A stretch of 64,000 bases of DNA, taken from contig KB899087.1 of the NCBI GenBank assembly GCA_000378025.1, positions 1,612,001-1,676,000 of the forward strand, written 5' to 3'. The position numbers and the translations under genes were made by a program. Position 1 is the first letter of the stretch; the number at the start of each line of letters is the position of its first letter. Shown here in pieces: positions 44,629 to 56,020 of this stretch. The stretch is from Xanthobacteraceae bacterium 501b. Lineage in GTDB: Bacteria > Pseudomonadota > Alphaproteobacteria > Rhizobiales > Xanthobacteraceae. The notes beneath the pieces were generated by a model. The model did not search any database and was not told the origin of the DNA. It saw nothing but the letters and a program-made list of their open reading frames with translations.

Positions 44629-45000
44629 TCAGGGCACGGGGGCGAACTGGCGCACGGTCTCCAGGAATTTCGCCACCGAGATCGGCTTTGAAAGATAGGC
44701 CTCGCAGCCCCCCTCGCGAATCCGCTCTTCGTCGCCCTTCATGGCGAAGGCCGTGACGGCGATGACGGGAATCGCTTTCAGCTCCGGATCGGCCTTGAGG
44801 GCGCGGGTCACGTCGAGGCCGGAGACCTCGGGAAGCTGAATGTCCATCAGAATCAGGTCCGGCCTGTGCTTGCGCGCCAGATCCATGGCTTCGATGCCAT
44901 TTCGGGTGCCGACCGTGATATAGCCATGGGCTTCGAGCAGATCGTTGAAGAGCTTCATGTTGAGCTCATTGTCCTCGACGATCAGAACGGTCTTGGGCAT
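44629..45000 (-). CDS. divK: Cell-cycle response regulator DivK
   Basis: Single-domain receiver of 123 residues very close to Caulobacter Div[21 protein letters not shown], phosphoacceptor Asp in [14 protein letters not shown], and [20 protein letters not shown] followed by YLSKPIS. In alphaproteobacteria phosphorylated DivK works with the kinases PleC and DivJ, and with DivL, to control CtrA activity and polarity. Usually divK is followed by pleD; here the downstream side is empty until the convergent rpmG. Confidence 0.94.
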   Translation of the reverse strand: MPKTVLIVEDNELNMKLFNDLLEAHGYITVGTRNGIEAMDLARKHRPDLILMDIQLPEVSGLDVTRALKADPELKAIPVIAVTAFAMKGDEERIREGGCEAYLSKPISVAKFLETVRQFAPVP

Positions 45001-45107
45001 TGCTCGACGGTCCCTGCGACGACGGCACGTTCTGGCGAGCCAGAATCGCTCGCTCATCCGCCGGTCGATACGCTAGCTTTACCCACCCATTCCTTACGGA
45101 ACCGGAA

Positions 45108-45410
45108 ATGAAGAGCCGCAACTCACGCTCCCCCACGCAGATCGAGGCGGCCCGACAGGTCGCCCTCGGCGCCCTCGCCTATCTCGCCGGCGATCCCGAG
45201 CGCATCGGCCCCTTTCTCGCCGACAGCGGTCTGTCGCCCGCCGATCTGCGCGGAGCGTTGGGCTCGGCCGCGTTCCATGTGGCGCTGCTCGACCATCTGA
45301 TCAACCATCAGGAACTTCTCATCGCCTATGCCGGCGAGGCGAAGATCGATCCTGGCCATGTGGTGGCGGCGCGCGAAATTCTGTTTCACGCCGATATGGG
45401 CGAGGACTGA
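45108..45410 (+). CDS. DUF3572 family protein
   Basis: Helical protein of 100 residues: EAARQVALGALAYLAGDPER, IGPFLADSGLSPADLR and FHVALLDHLINHQELLIAYA match the alphaproteobacterial DUF3572 family. It diverges from divK and directly precedes dinB, an order conserved in related genomes. Function unknown. Confidence 0.9.
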   Translation: MKSRNSRSPTQIEAARQVALGALAYLAGDPERIGPFLADSGLSPADLRGALGSAAFHVALLDHLINHQELLIAYAGEAKIDPGHVVAAREILFHADMGED

Positions 45411-45432
45411 TCGGGCAAACGGAGCACGGCCC

Positions 45433-46839
45433 ATGGCGCGCCTGCCGGCCTTCTGCCGCGATTGCCTGAGCGAAGCCGGCGAGGAGCGCCGCTGCGCCCG
45501 TTGCGGCAGCCCGCGACTTGTGCGGCATGCCGAGCTCGACACGCTGCACGTCGCTCATATCGATTGCGACGCCTTCTACGCCTCGGTGGAGAAGCGCGAC
45601 GATCGAGCGCTCCGCGATGTTCCTGTTATCATCGGCGGCGGCAAGCGCGGCGTTGTCTCCACCGCCTGCTACCTCGCCCGCGTGAAGGGGGTGCGCTCGG
45701 CAATGCCGATGTTCAAAGCCCTCGCCCTCTGCCCGGAAGCGGTGGTGATCAAGCCAAGCATGGCGAAATATGTCGCGGTCGGCCGCCAGATCCGCGAGCG
45801 CTTCTTAGGCCTGACGCCGCTGGTCGAGCCGCTCTCCATCGATGAAGCTTTTCTCGACCTAGCCGGCACCGAGCTTCTGCATGGAGAGAGCCCGGCGAGG
45901 GCCCTGGCCCGGCTTGCCCGGGCGGTGGAGAAGGAGATCGGCGTCACCATCTCGATTGGCCTCGCGCCCAACAAGTTCCTCGCCAAAATGGCCTCCGAAC
46001 TCGACAAGCCGCGCGGCTTCGCGGTGATCGGGACGCAGGAAGCCGTGGCCTTTCTCGCGGAGCGGAGCGTTGGCGCGATCTGGGGGGTCGGCAAGGCGAC
46101 CCAGGAGCGGCTGACGCGCGAGGGCTATCGTACCATTGCCGACCTGCAGGCCGCAGACGAGACCGCCCTCGCCCGCCGTTTCGGCAATGAGGGCCTGCGG
46201 CTTTGGCGGCTCGCACGCGGCATCGATACGCGCACCGTGAACCCTGAGCGCGAGACCAAGAGCGTCTCGACCGAGACAACCTTCGACACCGACATTGCCG
46301 ACTACCGCACGTTGGAGCAGGAACTCTACCGGCTCACCCGCAAGCTCTCCGACCGGCTGAAGGCGGCCGACCTCGCCGGCCGCACCGTCACGCTGAAGCT
46401 CAAGACGTCCGATTTCCGCCTTGTCACCCGCGCCCGTTCGCTGGAGGACCCGACGCGGCTCGCCCACCGCATCTTCGACCATGCCCGCGAACTGCTCGCC
46501 CGCGAAACGGATGGACGGCGCTTTCGACTGATCGGGGTCGGCGTGTCGGAACTAGCCGACCCGGTGCTCGCCGATCCGGCGGATCTCGTCGATACTTCCG
46601 CCACCAAGCGCGGTCTGGCGGAATTGGCGACGGACGCGCTGCGCGCCCGGTTCGGCAAGGAAATCATCGACCGGGGAATCGCCCTCGACGCACCGAAACG
46701 ACGCGAGCCCCAGCAGCCGCACCGCAACCGACCCGACGAGCAGGCGCCAGCGTCAGCAAGCGGCCCGGCCGATGGCGGGGAGGCTACGGCCAAACCTATT
46801 TCGCGCACTCTTCCTTCGGCAGCGCCTCGTAGGAAATGA
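45433..46839 (+). CDS. dinB: DNA polymerase IV
   Basis: Error-prone Y-family polymerase of 468 residues for translesion synthesis. Catalytic acids are in HIDCDAFYASVEKRDD and PLSIDEAFLDL; GLAPNKFLAKMASELDKPRG and the little-finger region (SVSTETTFDTDIADYRTLEQ) follow. Residues 1-35 form a Cys-ribbon (FCRDCLSEAGEERRCARCGS) that classical DinB lacks but alphaproteobacterial members often have. GGAG lies eight bases before ATG 45433. The 3' end overlaps the convergent eipB gene by 44 bases. Confidence 0.95.
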   Translation: MARLPAFCRDCLSEAGEERRCARCGSPRLVRHAELDTLHVAHIDCDAFYASVEKRDDRALRDVPVIIGGGKRGVVSTACYLARVKGVRSAMPMFKALALCPEAVVIKPSMAKYVAVGRQIRERFLGLTPLVEPLSIDEAFLDLAGTELLHGESPARALARLARAVEKEIGVTISIGLAPNKFLAKMASELDKPRGFAVIGTQEAVAFLAERSVGAIWGVGKATQERLTREGYRTIADLQAADETALARRFGNEGLRLWRLARGIDTRTVNPERETKSVSTETTFDTDIADYRTLEQELYRLTRKLSDRLKAADLAGRTVTLKLKTSDFRLVTRARSLEDPTRLAHRIFDHARELLARETDGRRFRLIGVGVSELADPVLADPADLVDTSATKRGLAELATDALRARFGKEIIDRGIALDAPKRREPQQPHRNRPDEQAPASASGPADGGEATAKPISRTLPSAAPRRK

Positions 46840-47614
46840 GCGTGCCATTCAGCGCGAACTCGCCATAATCGAGCTTCAACTTGCGGCTCACGCCATTGTC
46901 GAACATGTCGAAGCTGATGACGTAGTCCGGCGTTTCACTGGTGCCGCCACGCTCGTAATAGCTGATCGTCACAGGGAAGCGGGGCCGGCCGGCCAGATCG
47001 CCTGACGTGGCCGCCTCTTCCAGCCCCTTCGCGTCGCGGGTTTCGCGGCCGATCACCGCCAGCGTGTCATAAACCTTCTTGGCGTCAGGAGACCCATCGA
47101 AGACAGGCGCTTCCAGCACCGACTCGCCGCTTTCCGCGCTGCTGATAAGGCGCAGTACGTGTTGGGTCGGAAGCAGGACATTCTTGCCGAGCACGACGGT
47201 CCGCGCCTCCGGCTTGGTCGACGTCACCGTAAGTTCACCCTCTTTGCGCTCGGCCACGCCGTCGGCTTCCTCTGATGTCTCGCCATTGAGCCTGTTGGTG
47301 ACGCGGAAGCGATAGGATTTGCCCTCGCCATCCTCCCAGGTGGCCGTCGATACCGCACTGTTGAGCCGCCCCCCATCGGTTGCGAGATCGGTATCCTGTC
47401 TTAGTAGCACCGAATAACCGGCGCACGCGCTGCCGCGCATCTCATAGATAATCCGCCCCTCGGCGCCGTTGATGCGGGTTCCGGATTTCGAGGCGTCGAG
47501 CGAAACCGTATAGGTGGCGCGGTGCGATGACAGCTGAATTGCCATGGCCGGAAGGGCCGACGCGCCGAGCAGAAGGGCCGCGACAGCGAAGCGGGGGAAA
47601 CTTGAGGACGGCAT
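46796..47614 (-). CDS. eipB: Cell envelope integrity protein EipB (DUF1849)
   Basis: Periplasmic beta-spiral protein of 272 residues. ATG 47614 opens a signal peptide (FPRFAVAALLLGASALPAMA). The mature part reads IQLSSHRATYTVSLDASKSG, GRIIYEMRGSACAGYSV and ISYYERGGTSETPDYVISFD, characteristic of DUF1849. Two Cys (in GSACAGY and in EECAK at the C-terminus) match the conserved disulfide described for Brucella EipB, which maintains envelope integrity. The frame open to 47821 is too long at the N-terminus. Confidence 0.9.
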   Translation of the reverse strand: MPSSSFPRFAVAALLLGASALPAMAIQLSSHRATYTVSLDASKSGTRINGAEGRIIYEMRGSACAGYSVLLRQDTDLATDGGRLNSAVSTATWEDGEGKSYRFRVTNRLNGETSEEADGVAERKEGELTVTSTKPEARTVVLGKNVLLPTQHVLRLISSAESGESVLEAPVFDGSPDAKKVYDTLAVIGRETRDAKGLEEAATSGDLAGRPRFPVTISYYERGGTSETPDYVISFDMFDNGVSRKLKLDYGEFALNGTLISYEALPKEECAK

Positions 47615-47774
47615 AGGCAAAGGGCTCCTCGCAGACGTCAGTCGCAGCTTGCGAATGGCGAACCGATCCGCCAAACATGACCCATCGAAGATGGCAATTG
47701 CAGGTCGGTTGCCGCTCATTGGCCGCCACCGCATGCCCAGCAGGCATGCGCGCTCAAGATAGCAGGAGATCCCC

Positions 47775-48236
47775 ATGACCGGAACGGTTGAGGCCAAGCT
47801 CGCGGCCCTCGGCATCACCATCCCCGCGGCCAGCGCTCCTGCGGCAAATTATGTGCCCTTCGTCATCAGCGGCAACCTTCTGTGGATCTCCGGCCAGATT
47901 TCCATGGCCAATGGCAGCTTCATGACCGGCAAGCTCTCGGGCGAGGCCGACATTGAGGCCGGGCGTGCCGCCGCCCGCCAGTGCGCAATCAACCTCATTG
48001 CCCAGATCAAGGCGGCGCTCGGCGATCTTGACCGGGTAAAGCGGGTGGTGAAGCTGGTTGGCTTCGTCAATTCGGCGCCGGATTTCACTGACCAGCCCAA
48101 GGTGGTGAATGGCTGCTCCGACCTGTTCGTCGAGGTGTTCGGCGATGCGGGGCGGCATGCGCGCTCGGCGGTCGGCGTCGCCCAGCTGCCGTTCAATGTC
48201 AGCGTTGAAGTCGAGGCCGTGATCGAATTCGCCTGA
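47775..48236 (+). CDS. RidA family protein (YjgF/UK114-like)
   Basis: A 153-residue RidA-fold protein of the larger subgroup (pattern EAKLAALGITIPAASAPAAN, LLWISGQISMANG, VKLVGFVNSAPDFTDQPKVV, GRHARSAVGVAQLPFNVSVE). The Arg of GRHARSAVG corresponds to the catalytic Arg that binds imine/enamine carboxylates in RidA, but this subgroup is less well characterised. GDPD gene follows after ten bases. Confidence 0.92.
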   Translation: MTGTVEAKLAALGITIPAASAPAANYVPFVISGNLLWISGQISMANGSFMTGKLSGEADIEAGRAAARQCAINLIAQIKAALGDLDRVKRVVKLVGFVNSAPDFTDQPKVVNGCSDLFVEVFGDAGRHARSAVGVAQLPFNVSVEVEAVIEFA

Positions 48237-48246
48237 GGCCACGCAG

Positions 48247-49014
48247 ATGGCGGCTGATGCTCCTTCACCCAATGCGCCGGCCTGGCTCACCGCCCAGCCG
48301 ATCGCCCACCGCGCGCTGCATGATGCGGTGCGCGGTGTGATCGAGAACACGCCCTCGGCGGTCGATGCCGCGATGGCGCGCGACTATGCCATCGAAGTGG
48401 ACATCCAGCTCTCCGCCGATGGCGAGGCGATGGTGTTTCACGACGACACGCTGGAGCGACTGACCTTGGCGGAAGGGCCGGCGAAGGTGCGCACCACCGC
48501 GCAGCTCAAGGCAGTCGAAATGCGCGGCACCGCCGACCGAATGATGACGCTCGACGACCTGCTCGCCCGCGTCGGCGGGCGGGTGCCTCTCATCATCGAG
48601 CTGAAGAGCCATTTTGACGGCGACACCGCGGTCGCCACGCGCGCAGTCGAGGTGCTGGCTGGGTATAGCGGGCCGGCGGCGCTGATGTCGTTCGATCCGG
48701 ATCTGGTGGCGGCGGTGCGGAACTTGGCGCCGCACATCCCGCGCGGGATCACCATGGAGCATCTCTACGACGACCCGGAATGGGACATGCTCAACCACGA
48801 AACCAAGCATGAATGGAGCAACCTGCTGCATCTGCCGCGCACACAACCCGACTTCATCGCCCATTATGTCAAGGAACTGCCGTCAGCAGCCGTCGACGCC
48901 GCCCGCCGGCAGCGCCCCATGCCGCTGCTGACCTGGACCGTGCGGACGGAGGGGGACCGGGCGACCGCGGCCCGCCATGCCGACCAGATGATCTTCGAGG
49001 GCTTCCTGCCCTGA
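48247..49014 (+). CDS. Glycerophosphodiester phosphodiesterase family protein
   Basis: GDPD TIM-barrel hydrolase of 255 residues. PIAHRALHDAVRGVIENTPS holds the first catalytic His-Arg and Glu-Asn, EVDIQLSADGEAMVFHDDTL the metal-binding Glu/Asp and second catalytic His, and PLIIELKSHFDGD the later Glu. No signal peptide, so cytoplasmic. It should split glycerophosphodiesters into glycerol-3-phosphate and an alcohol. It is paired with the RidA gene on the same strand. Confidence 0.93.
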   Translation: MAADAPSPNAPAWLTAQPIAHRALHDAVRGVIENTPSAVDAAMARDYAIEVDIQLSADGEAMVFHDDTLERLTLAEGPAKVRTTAQLKAVEMRGTADRMMTLDDLLARVGGRVPLIIELKSHFDGDTAVATRAVEVLAGYSGPAALMSFDPDLVAAVRNLAPHIPRGITMEHLYDDPEWDMLNHETKHEWSNLLHLPRTQPDFIAHYVKELPSAAVDAARRQRPMPLLTWTVRTEGDRATAARHADQMIFEGFLP

Positions 49015-49147
49015 GCCGGGAACACCGGTTCCCGATCGCGTGAGTGGCCTTTCGCCGAGGCGGTGTGCGGCGCACAATGAAGATCGGAGCTGTGAATCAG
49101 TTCCGCTGATCAATGCCTGCCGAGCCTCCGCCGCGAGCCACTTTCGC

Positions 49148-50356
<1,209 letters not shown>

Positions 50357-50419
50357 ACGGGGTGGCCTTGACCCGCGTCCAGCGGCTTGCGATCAGGTCA
50401 GGCCCACAGGGAGGAAATC

Positions 50420-50842
50420 ATGGCTTACGATCCCGGCAACATCTTCGCGAAGATCCTGCGCGGCGAGATCCCCGCTCATAAAGTCTATGAGGACGACCAC
50501 GTTCTCGCTTTTCTCGACATCATGCCGCGGGCGGCAGGCCATGCTCTCGTCATCCCCAAGGCTCCGGCCCGCAACCTGCTGGACGTCGAAGCGGGCGATC
50601 TCGCCGCTGTCATGGCCGTTGCCCAACGTGTTGCGCAGGCGCAGATGAAGGTGTTCACGGCCGAGGGTATCACCCTCACCCAGCACAATGAGAAGGCGGG
50701 GGGCCAGGAGGTGTTCCACCTGCATGTCCACGTCATTCCGCGCCATGCCGGGGTCGAGTTGCTCCCGCCGCTGTCCCACACGGAAGCGCCCGACGTGCTG
50801 GCTCAGCAGGCGGCGCAGCTAAGGGCGGCGCTTATGGGCTAA
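50420..50842 (+). CDS. HIT family protein (HinT-like)
   Basis: Histidine-triad nucleotide hydrolase of 140 residues acting on AMP-linked substrates. The triad is HLHVHVIPRH near residue 100; IFAKILRGEIPAHKVYEDDH and FLDIMPRAAGHALVIPK are typical. GGAGGAA precedes ATG 50420. Its 3' end overlaps the convergent azlD gene by 11 bases. Confidence 0.95.
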   Translation: MAYDPGNIFAKILRGEIPAHKVYEDDHVLAFLDIMPRAAGHALVIPKAPARNLLDVEAGDLAAVMAVAQRVAQAQMKVFTAEGITLTQHNEKAGGQEVFHLHVHVIPRHAGVELLPPLSHTEAPDVLAQQAAQLRAALMG

Positions 50843-51185
50843 CGCCGAGCCACCACGCGCCCGCTACGAGCACCGCCTCGGCGACCAGCACACCGGCGAG
50901 AACGGAGCGGCGCACGATGAGGAAGCCGGCAATGCCGCTTCCCACGGCACCAGCACGGAGCCCGAGCGGCAGGGCTACCAGCGCTCCGCTCGGCACCAGC
51001 AGCAGGCGCGCCACCACCGCCGCCAGTAGCGCTGTCGCCACCGCCTGCACCCATTGCATCCACACGCTGCCGGGATCGATCCGCCGGCCGAACAGCACGC
51101 CGAGTACACGCCAGACTTCGTTCGGCAGGAAACCGAAGAAGATCACGACCAACATGGCGCCCAATTCGGTTGAATGGAAGCTCAT
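50832..51185 (-). CDS. AzlD family branched-chain amino acid exporter subunit
   Basis: Small membrane protein of 117 residues with about four hydrophobic helices (LGAMLVVIFFGFLPNEVWRV, WVQAVATALLAAVVARLLLV, GSGIAGFLIVRRSVLAGVLV). It starts by a four-base overlap with the azlC-type gene. AzlC and AzlD together export branched-chain amino acids or analogues. The frame open to 51662 is a shadow of azlC. Confidence 0.85.
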   Translation of the reverse strand: MSFHSTELGAMLVVIFFGFLPNEVWRVLGVLFGRRIDPGSVWMQWVQAVATALLAAVVARLLLVPSGALVALPLGLRAGAVGSGIAGFLIVRRSVLAGVLVAEAVLVAGAWWLGVSP

Positions 51186-51925
51186 GCGCGCTGTCTCGGC
51201 AGATGGCGGGCGATGAAGAAAGCCAGCGTGCCACCGCCCACACCCGCCCAGAACAGGTCCAGCCCGCCGGGCGAATTGGCGACCAGCGGCGAAATCGCCG
51301 CGCCAAGCCCGATGGCCAGCCAATCGACCGCCTGGCGGGCGTTTCGCACCAGCAGGATGGCGAAGGAGATCGGCGTCAGCAACAGCAACGCCACCGCCAG
51401 CGGGCCCGGCAGCGCGCCTGTGAGATAGAAGCCGATCGCGGTGCCGGCCATGCTCAGCAGGGTGAGGCCGAGCCCGAGCCCCGCAGCGTAAGCAGGTCGC
51501 CCCTCCGGTGCCACCTTCGGCAGCAGCCGGAACCCCTCCACCCACAACGTCATGGCGACGAAATGGGCGCAGAGCAGTTCCCACCCCAGACGCGGGCGCG
51601 GGCCTCGCATGAGCGGCATGAGCGAGACCACCATGGGCAGCAGCCGCACACCCGAAAGGCACACCGCCACAGCGAGCGCGGGCGGCGACGCCCCCGTCGC
51701 GAGGCCGCCGATGAGAATCACCTGCGCCGGCAAAGCCCAGATCAAAAGGGTCGACAGCAGACCCGCTCCTATCGGAAAGGCGAGGTCATGGAGCAGACCG
51801 CCAAAACCGATGAAGGTCGCAACCAGAACCAGTCCGGGCGTCGAGACGGCGCCACGCATCCCACGCGCAAACCAGCGCGCCGGAGGAGCAGTGTCGAGTG
51901 GGGGCGAAACCTGGGGGGATAGCAT
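51182..51925 (-). CDS. AzlC family branched-chain amino acid exporter subunit
   Basis: Membrane protein of 247 residues matching AzlC: LVLVATFIGFGGLLHDLAFP, TLLIWALPAQVILIGGLATG and SGVRLLPMVVSLMPLMRG. It forms a coupled pair with AzlD. ATG 51925 is chosen; a longer frame to 52042 lacks typical sequence. Substrate specificity is inferred from the family only. Confidence 0.9.
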   Translation of the reverse strand: MLSPQVSPPLDTAPPARWFARGMRGAVSTPGLVLVATFIGFGGLLHDLAFPIGAGLLSTLLIWALPAQVILIGGLATGASPPALAVAVCLSGVRLLPMVVSLMPLMRGPRPRLGWELLCAHFVAMTLWVEGFRLLPKVAPEGRPAYAAGLGLGLTLLSMAGTAIGFYLTGALPGPLAVALLLLTPISFAILLVRNARQAVDWLAIGLGAAISPLVANSPGGLDLFWAGVGGGTLAFFIARHLPRQRA

Positions 51926-52098
51926 GTGAACTCGCCCCGGCGTTCTGGGGCGCCGTCCCCCTGGCGTCAAGCGAAACGAGAGGCCTGTAACCGCATGGCT
52001 GCCATGAGGCACCGCCGCGGGGCGTGCCGTGGAGCCTGCCATCGGCTGGTTTCGGAGCGTGCGCCACCAACTTGGCGTCGCGTGGCATGATGAAACGA

Positions 52099-52127
52099 AA
52101 CCACCCGCGACACTGGCGCGGGTGGTT
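52099..52127 (-). terminator. Terminator downstream of clpA
   Basis: An 11-bp stem AACCACCCGCG / CGCGGGTGGTT with a seven-base loop lies 31 bases beyond the clpA stop. Read on the minus strand it is followed by TTCGTTTCAT. Confidence 0.75.
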
Positions 52128-52157
52128 CCTCAGTTCCTGTAGATGCTTGGATCGGGT

Positions 52158-54596
<2,439 letters not shown>

Positions 54597-54627
54597 CGGG
54601 ACCTCTTCATTTAGCCGTCGCGGGGCG

Positions 54628-54999
54628 TCACTTCTTCTCCATGACGCACTGCAAAGGATGCTGGTGCTTGCGTGCGAAGTCCATCACCTGAGTGACCTTT
54701 GTCTCGGCCACTTCATAGGTGAAGATACCGCACTCCCCCACGCCATGCTGATGCACATGCAGCATGATCTGGGTGGCTTCCTCCCGGTTTTTGCTGAAAA
54801 AGTGCTCCAGCACATGCACGACGAACTCCATTGGCGTGTAGTCGTCGTTGACCAGGAGCACCCGGTAGAGATTTGGCCGCTTTGCCTGCGGCTTGGTGCG
54901 CGTGATCACCGCCGTGCCGGGCGCGTTGTCTCCCCGGCGGCGACGTTCATCGTCGGCCATCATAGCCTCACGCGGCTGGAATTCGGCGTGGTCGGACAT
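54628..54999 (-). CDS. clpS: ATP-dependent Clp protease adaptor ClpS
   Basis: N-end-rule adaptor of 123 residues that binds the ClpA N-domain and delivers substrates. The binding groove motif [18 protein letters not shown] is intact, followed by [21 protein letters not shown] variable hydrophilic N-terminus of about 45 residues precedes the fold; ATG 54999 is used, though ATG at internal positions ([10 protein letters not shown]) is possible. It is transcribed with clpA. Confidence 0.96.
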   Translation of the reverse strand: MSDHAEFQPREAMMADDERRRRGDNAPGTAVITRTKPQAKRPNLYRVLLVNDDYTPMEFVVHVLEHFFSKNREEATQIMLHVHQHGVGECGIFTYEVAETKVTQVMDFARKHQHPLQCVMEKK

Positions 55000-55038
55000 T
55001 CATGCTTTCCCCAACCGGCGAACCGGCCTTCGGTAGCT

Positions 55039-55044
55039 ATAATA
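55039..55044 (-). promoter_or_regulatory. Possible -10 element upstream of clpS
   Basis: TATTAT on the minus strand lies 40 bases before the clpS ATG within an AT-rich patch in otherwise GC-rich sequence. No convincing -35 box was found. This lies in the 318-base gap between clpS and the phasin gene, which otherwise holds only the phasin terminator. Confidence 0.25.
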
Positions 55045-55178
55045 AGTACGCATCCCCGCTCACGCCAGAGGCCCGAGCGGAACCGACTGTCGCATTCCGG
55101 TGACAATTCCATGAGCCTGGTGCCAACGCACACTGCCCCGTGCGTCGATCGAGGGGACCAAGTGCCCCGCACGCCAGC

Positions 55179-55215
55179 CAAAAAAGAAAAAGGCCCGGCG
55201 CTGAGGCCGGGCCTT
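55179..55215 (-). terminator. Rho-independent terminator of the phasin gene
   Basis: On the minus strand AAGGCCCGG / CCGGGCCTT forms a nine-pair stem with an eight-base loop, followed by TTTTTCTTTTTT. It lies about 100 bases after the phasin stop. Confidence 0.9.
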
Positions 55216-55317
55216 CTAAACCACGCGGACAGCCCGAACTCCCGTTCCGGGTCGCCCTCGACACCGCACAAACGTCCGGCGCGTAAATGTCAGCTACAGC
55301 CAATCAGCGGCGGCAGA

Positions 55318-55656
55318 TCACTTGGTGACAGAAACCTTGGCAAGCACGCTCTCATACGGCTTATAGGTTTCCTTGGCGAGATCGGCATAAAGCTCGCCCA
55401 TCTTGGTCGCCTGCGCGACGAAGCTCTCATAGGCGCTCTTGAAATAAGCCGACTGGATTTCGACCGCCTTGTCGAGCGTCTTGGCGCCGAACAGCTTCTC
55501 GGCCGTGGCCGTGCCTTCCTCGAACGACTTCTTCGAGTAGTCGGCGACCTCAATGGCGATCGCCTGGACGCCCTTGGAAACCGTACCGAAGCTCTTGGTC
55601 GCGAGTTCGAGATTGTCCTTGCCGACCTTCTGGATGTCTTCAAAATTCTGCAGCAT
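55318..55656 (-). CDS. Phasin family protein
   Basis: Polyhydroxyalkanoate granule-associated protein of 112 residues. It is amphipathic and helical: IQKVGKDNLELATKSFGTVS, EVADYSKKSFEEGTATAEKL, IQSAYFKSAYESFVAQATKM and GELYADLAKETYKPYE match the phasin_2 family. AGGAG lies eight bases before ATG 55656. It is a single-gene unit with a strong terminator. Two TGC-N3-GCA motifs upstream suggest PhaR control. Confidence 0.92.
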   Translation of the reverse strand: MLQNFEDIQKVGKDNLELATKSFGTVSKGVQAIAIEVADYSKKSFEEGTATAEKLFGAKTLDKAVEIQSAYFKSAYESFVAQATKMGELYADLAKETYKPYESVLAKVSVTK

Positions 55657-55742
55657 GAGCCCAACTCCTGTGGTGTTTCGCCACGCGCGTCGCGCATCAG
55701 CCGCACGCGCCCGCCCGGGAATTCTCCCTGGAACTTTTGTAA

Positions 55743-55783
55743 TGCACCGCACCAACTCCCGTCAAGGAAATTTGTGCAACGCA
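55743..55783. promoter_or_regulatory. Paired TGC-N3-GCA motifs, candidate PhaR operator
   Basis: TGCACCGCA (55743-55751) and TGCAACGCA (55775-55783) share the TGC-N3-GCA pattern reported for the PHA regulator PhaR. They are 32 bases apart, about three helical turns, and 87-127 bases upstream of the phasin ATG. The rest of the 364-base gap up to the carboxypeptidase gene shows no gene. Confidence 0.55.
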
Positions 55784-56020
55784 ACATGACGTGCCACCAC
55801 ACGCGGCCCCACACCATCTTCGTGCCATATCAACAGGGTTGATGGCATTCTTTACGACTCTGTAACCGTGCCCTTTTTAAGATTTGGGAAGTGATGGTTC
55901 GGCAGGGTTCCTTAACCGGTCGAGACCTTCGCAAAGGCAGCAATTGCCCTGCGATGTCTCGTCCCTGGCGGATATGTTGAGTTTCCGGCGTCAGCCGGCA
56001 GAGAGTAGCGGGACGGTCAC

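Noticed and set aside
44495-44698. Short plus-strand frames between rpmG and divK
   Set aside because: No ribosome-binding site or protein-like pattern; part overlaps divK antisense.
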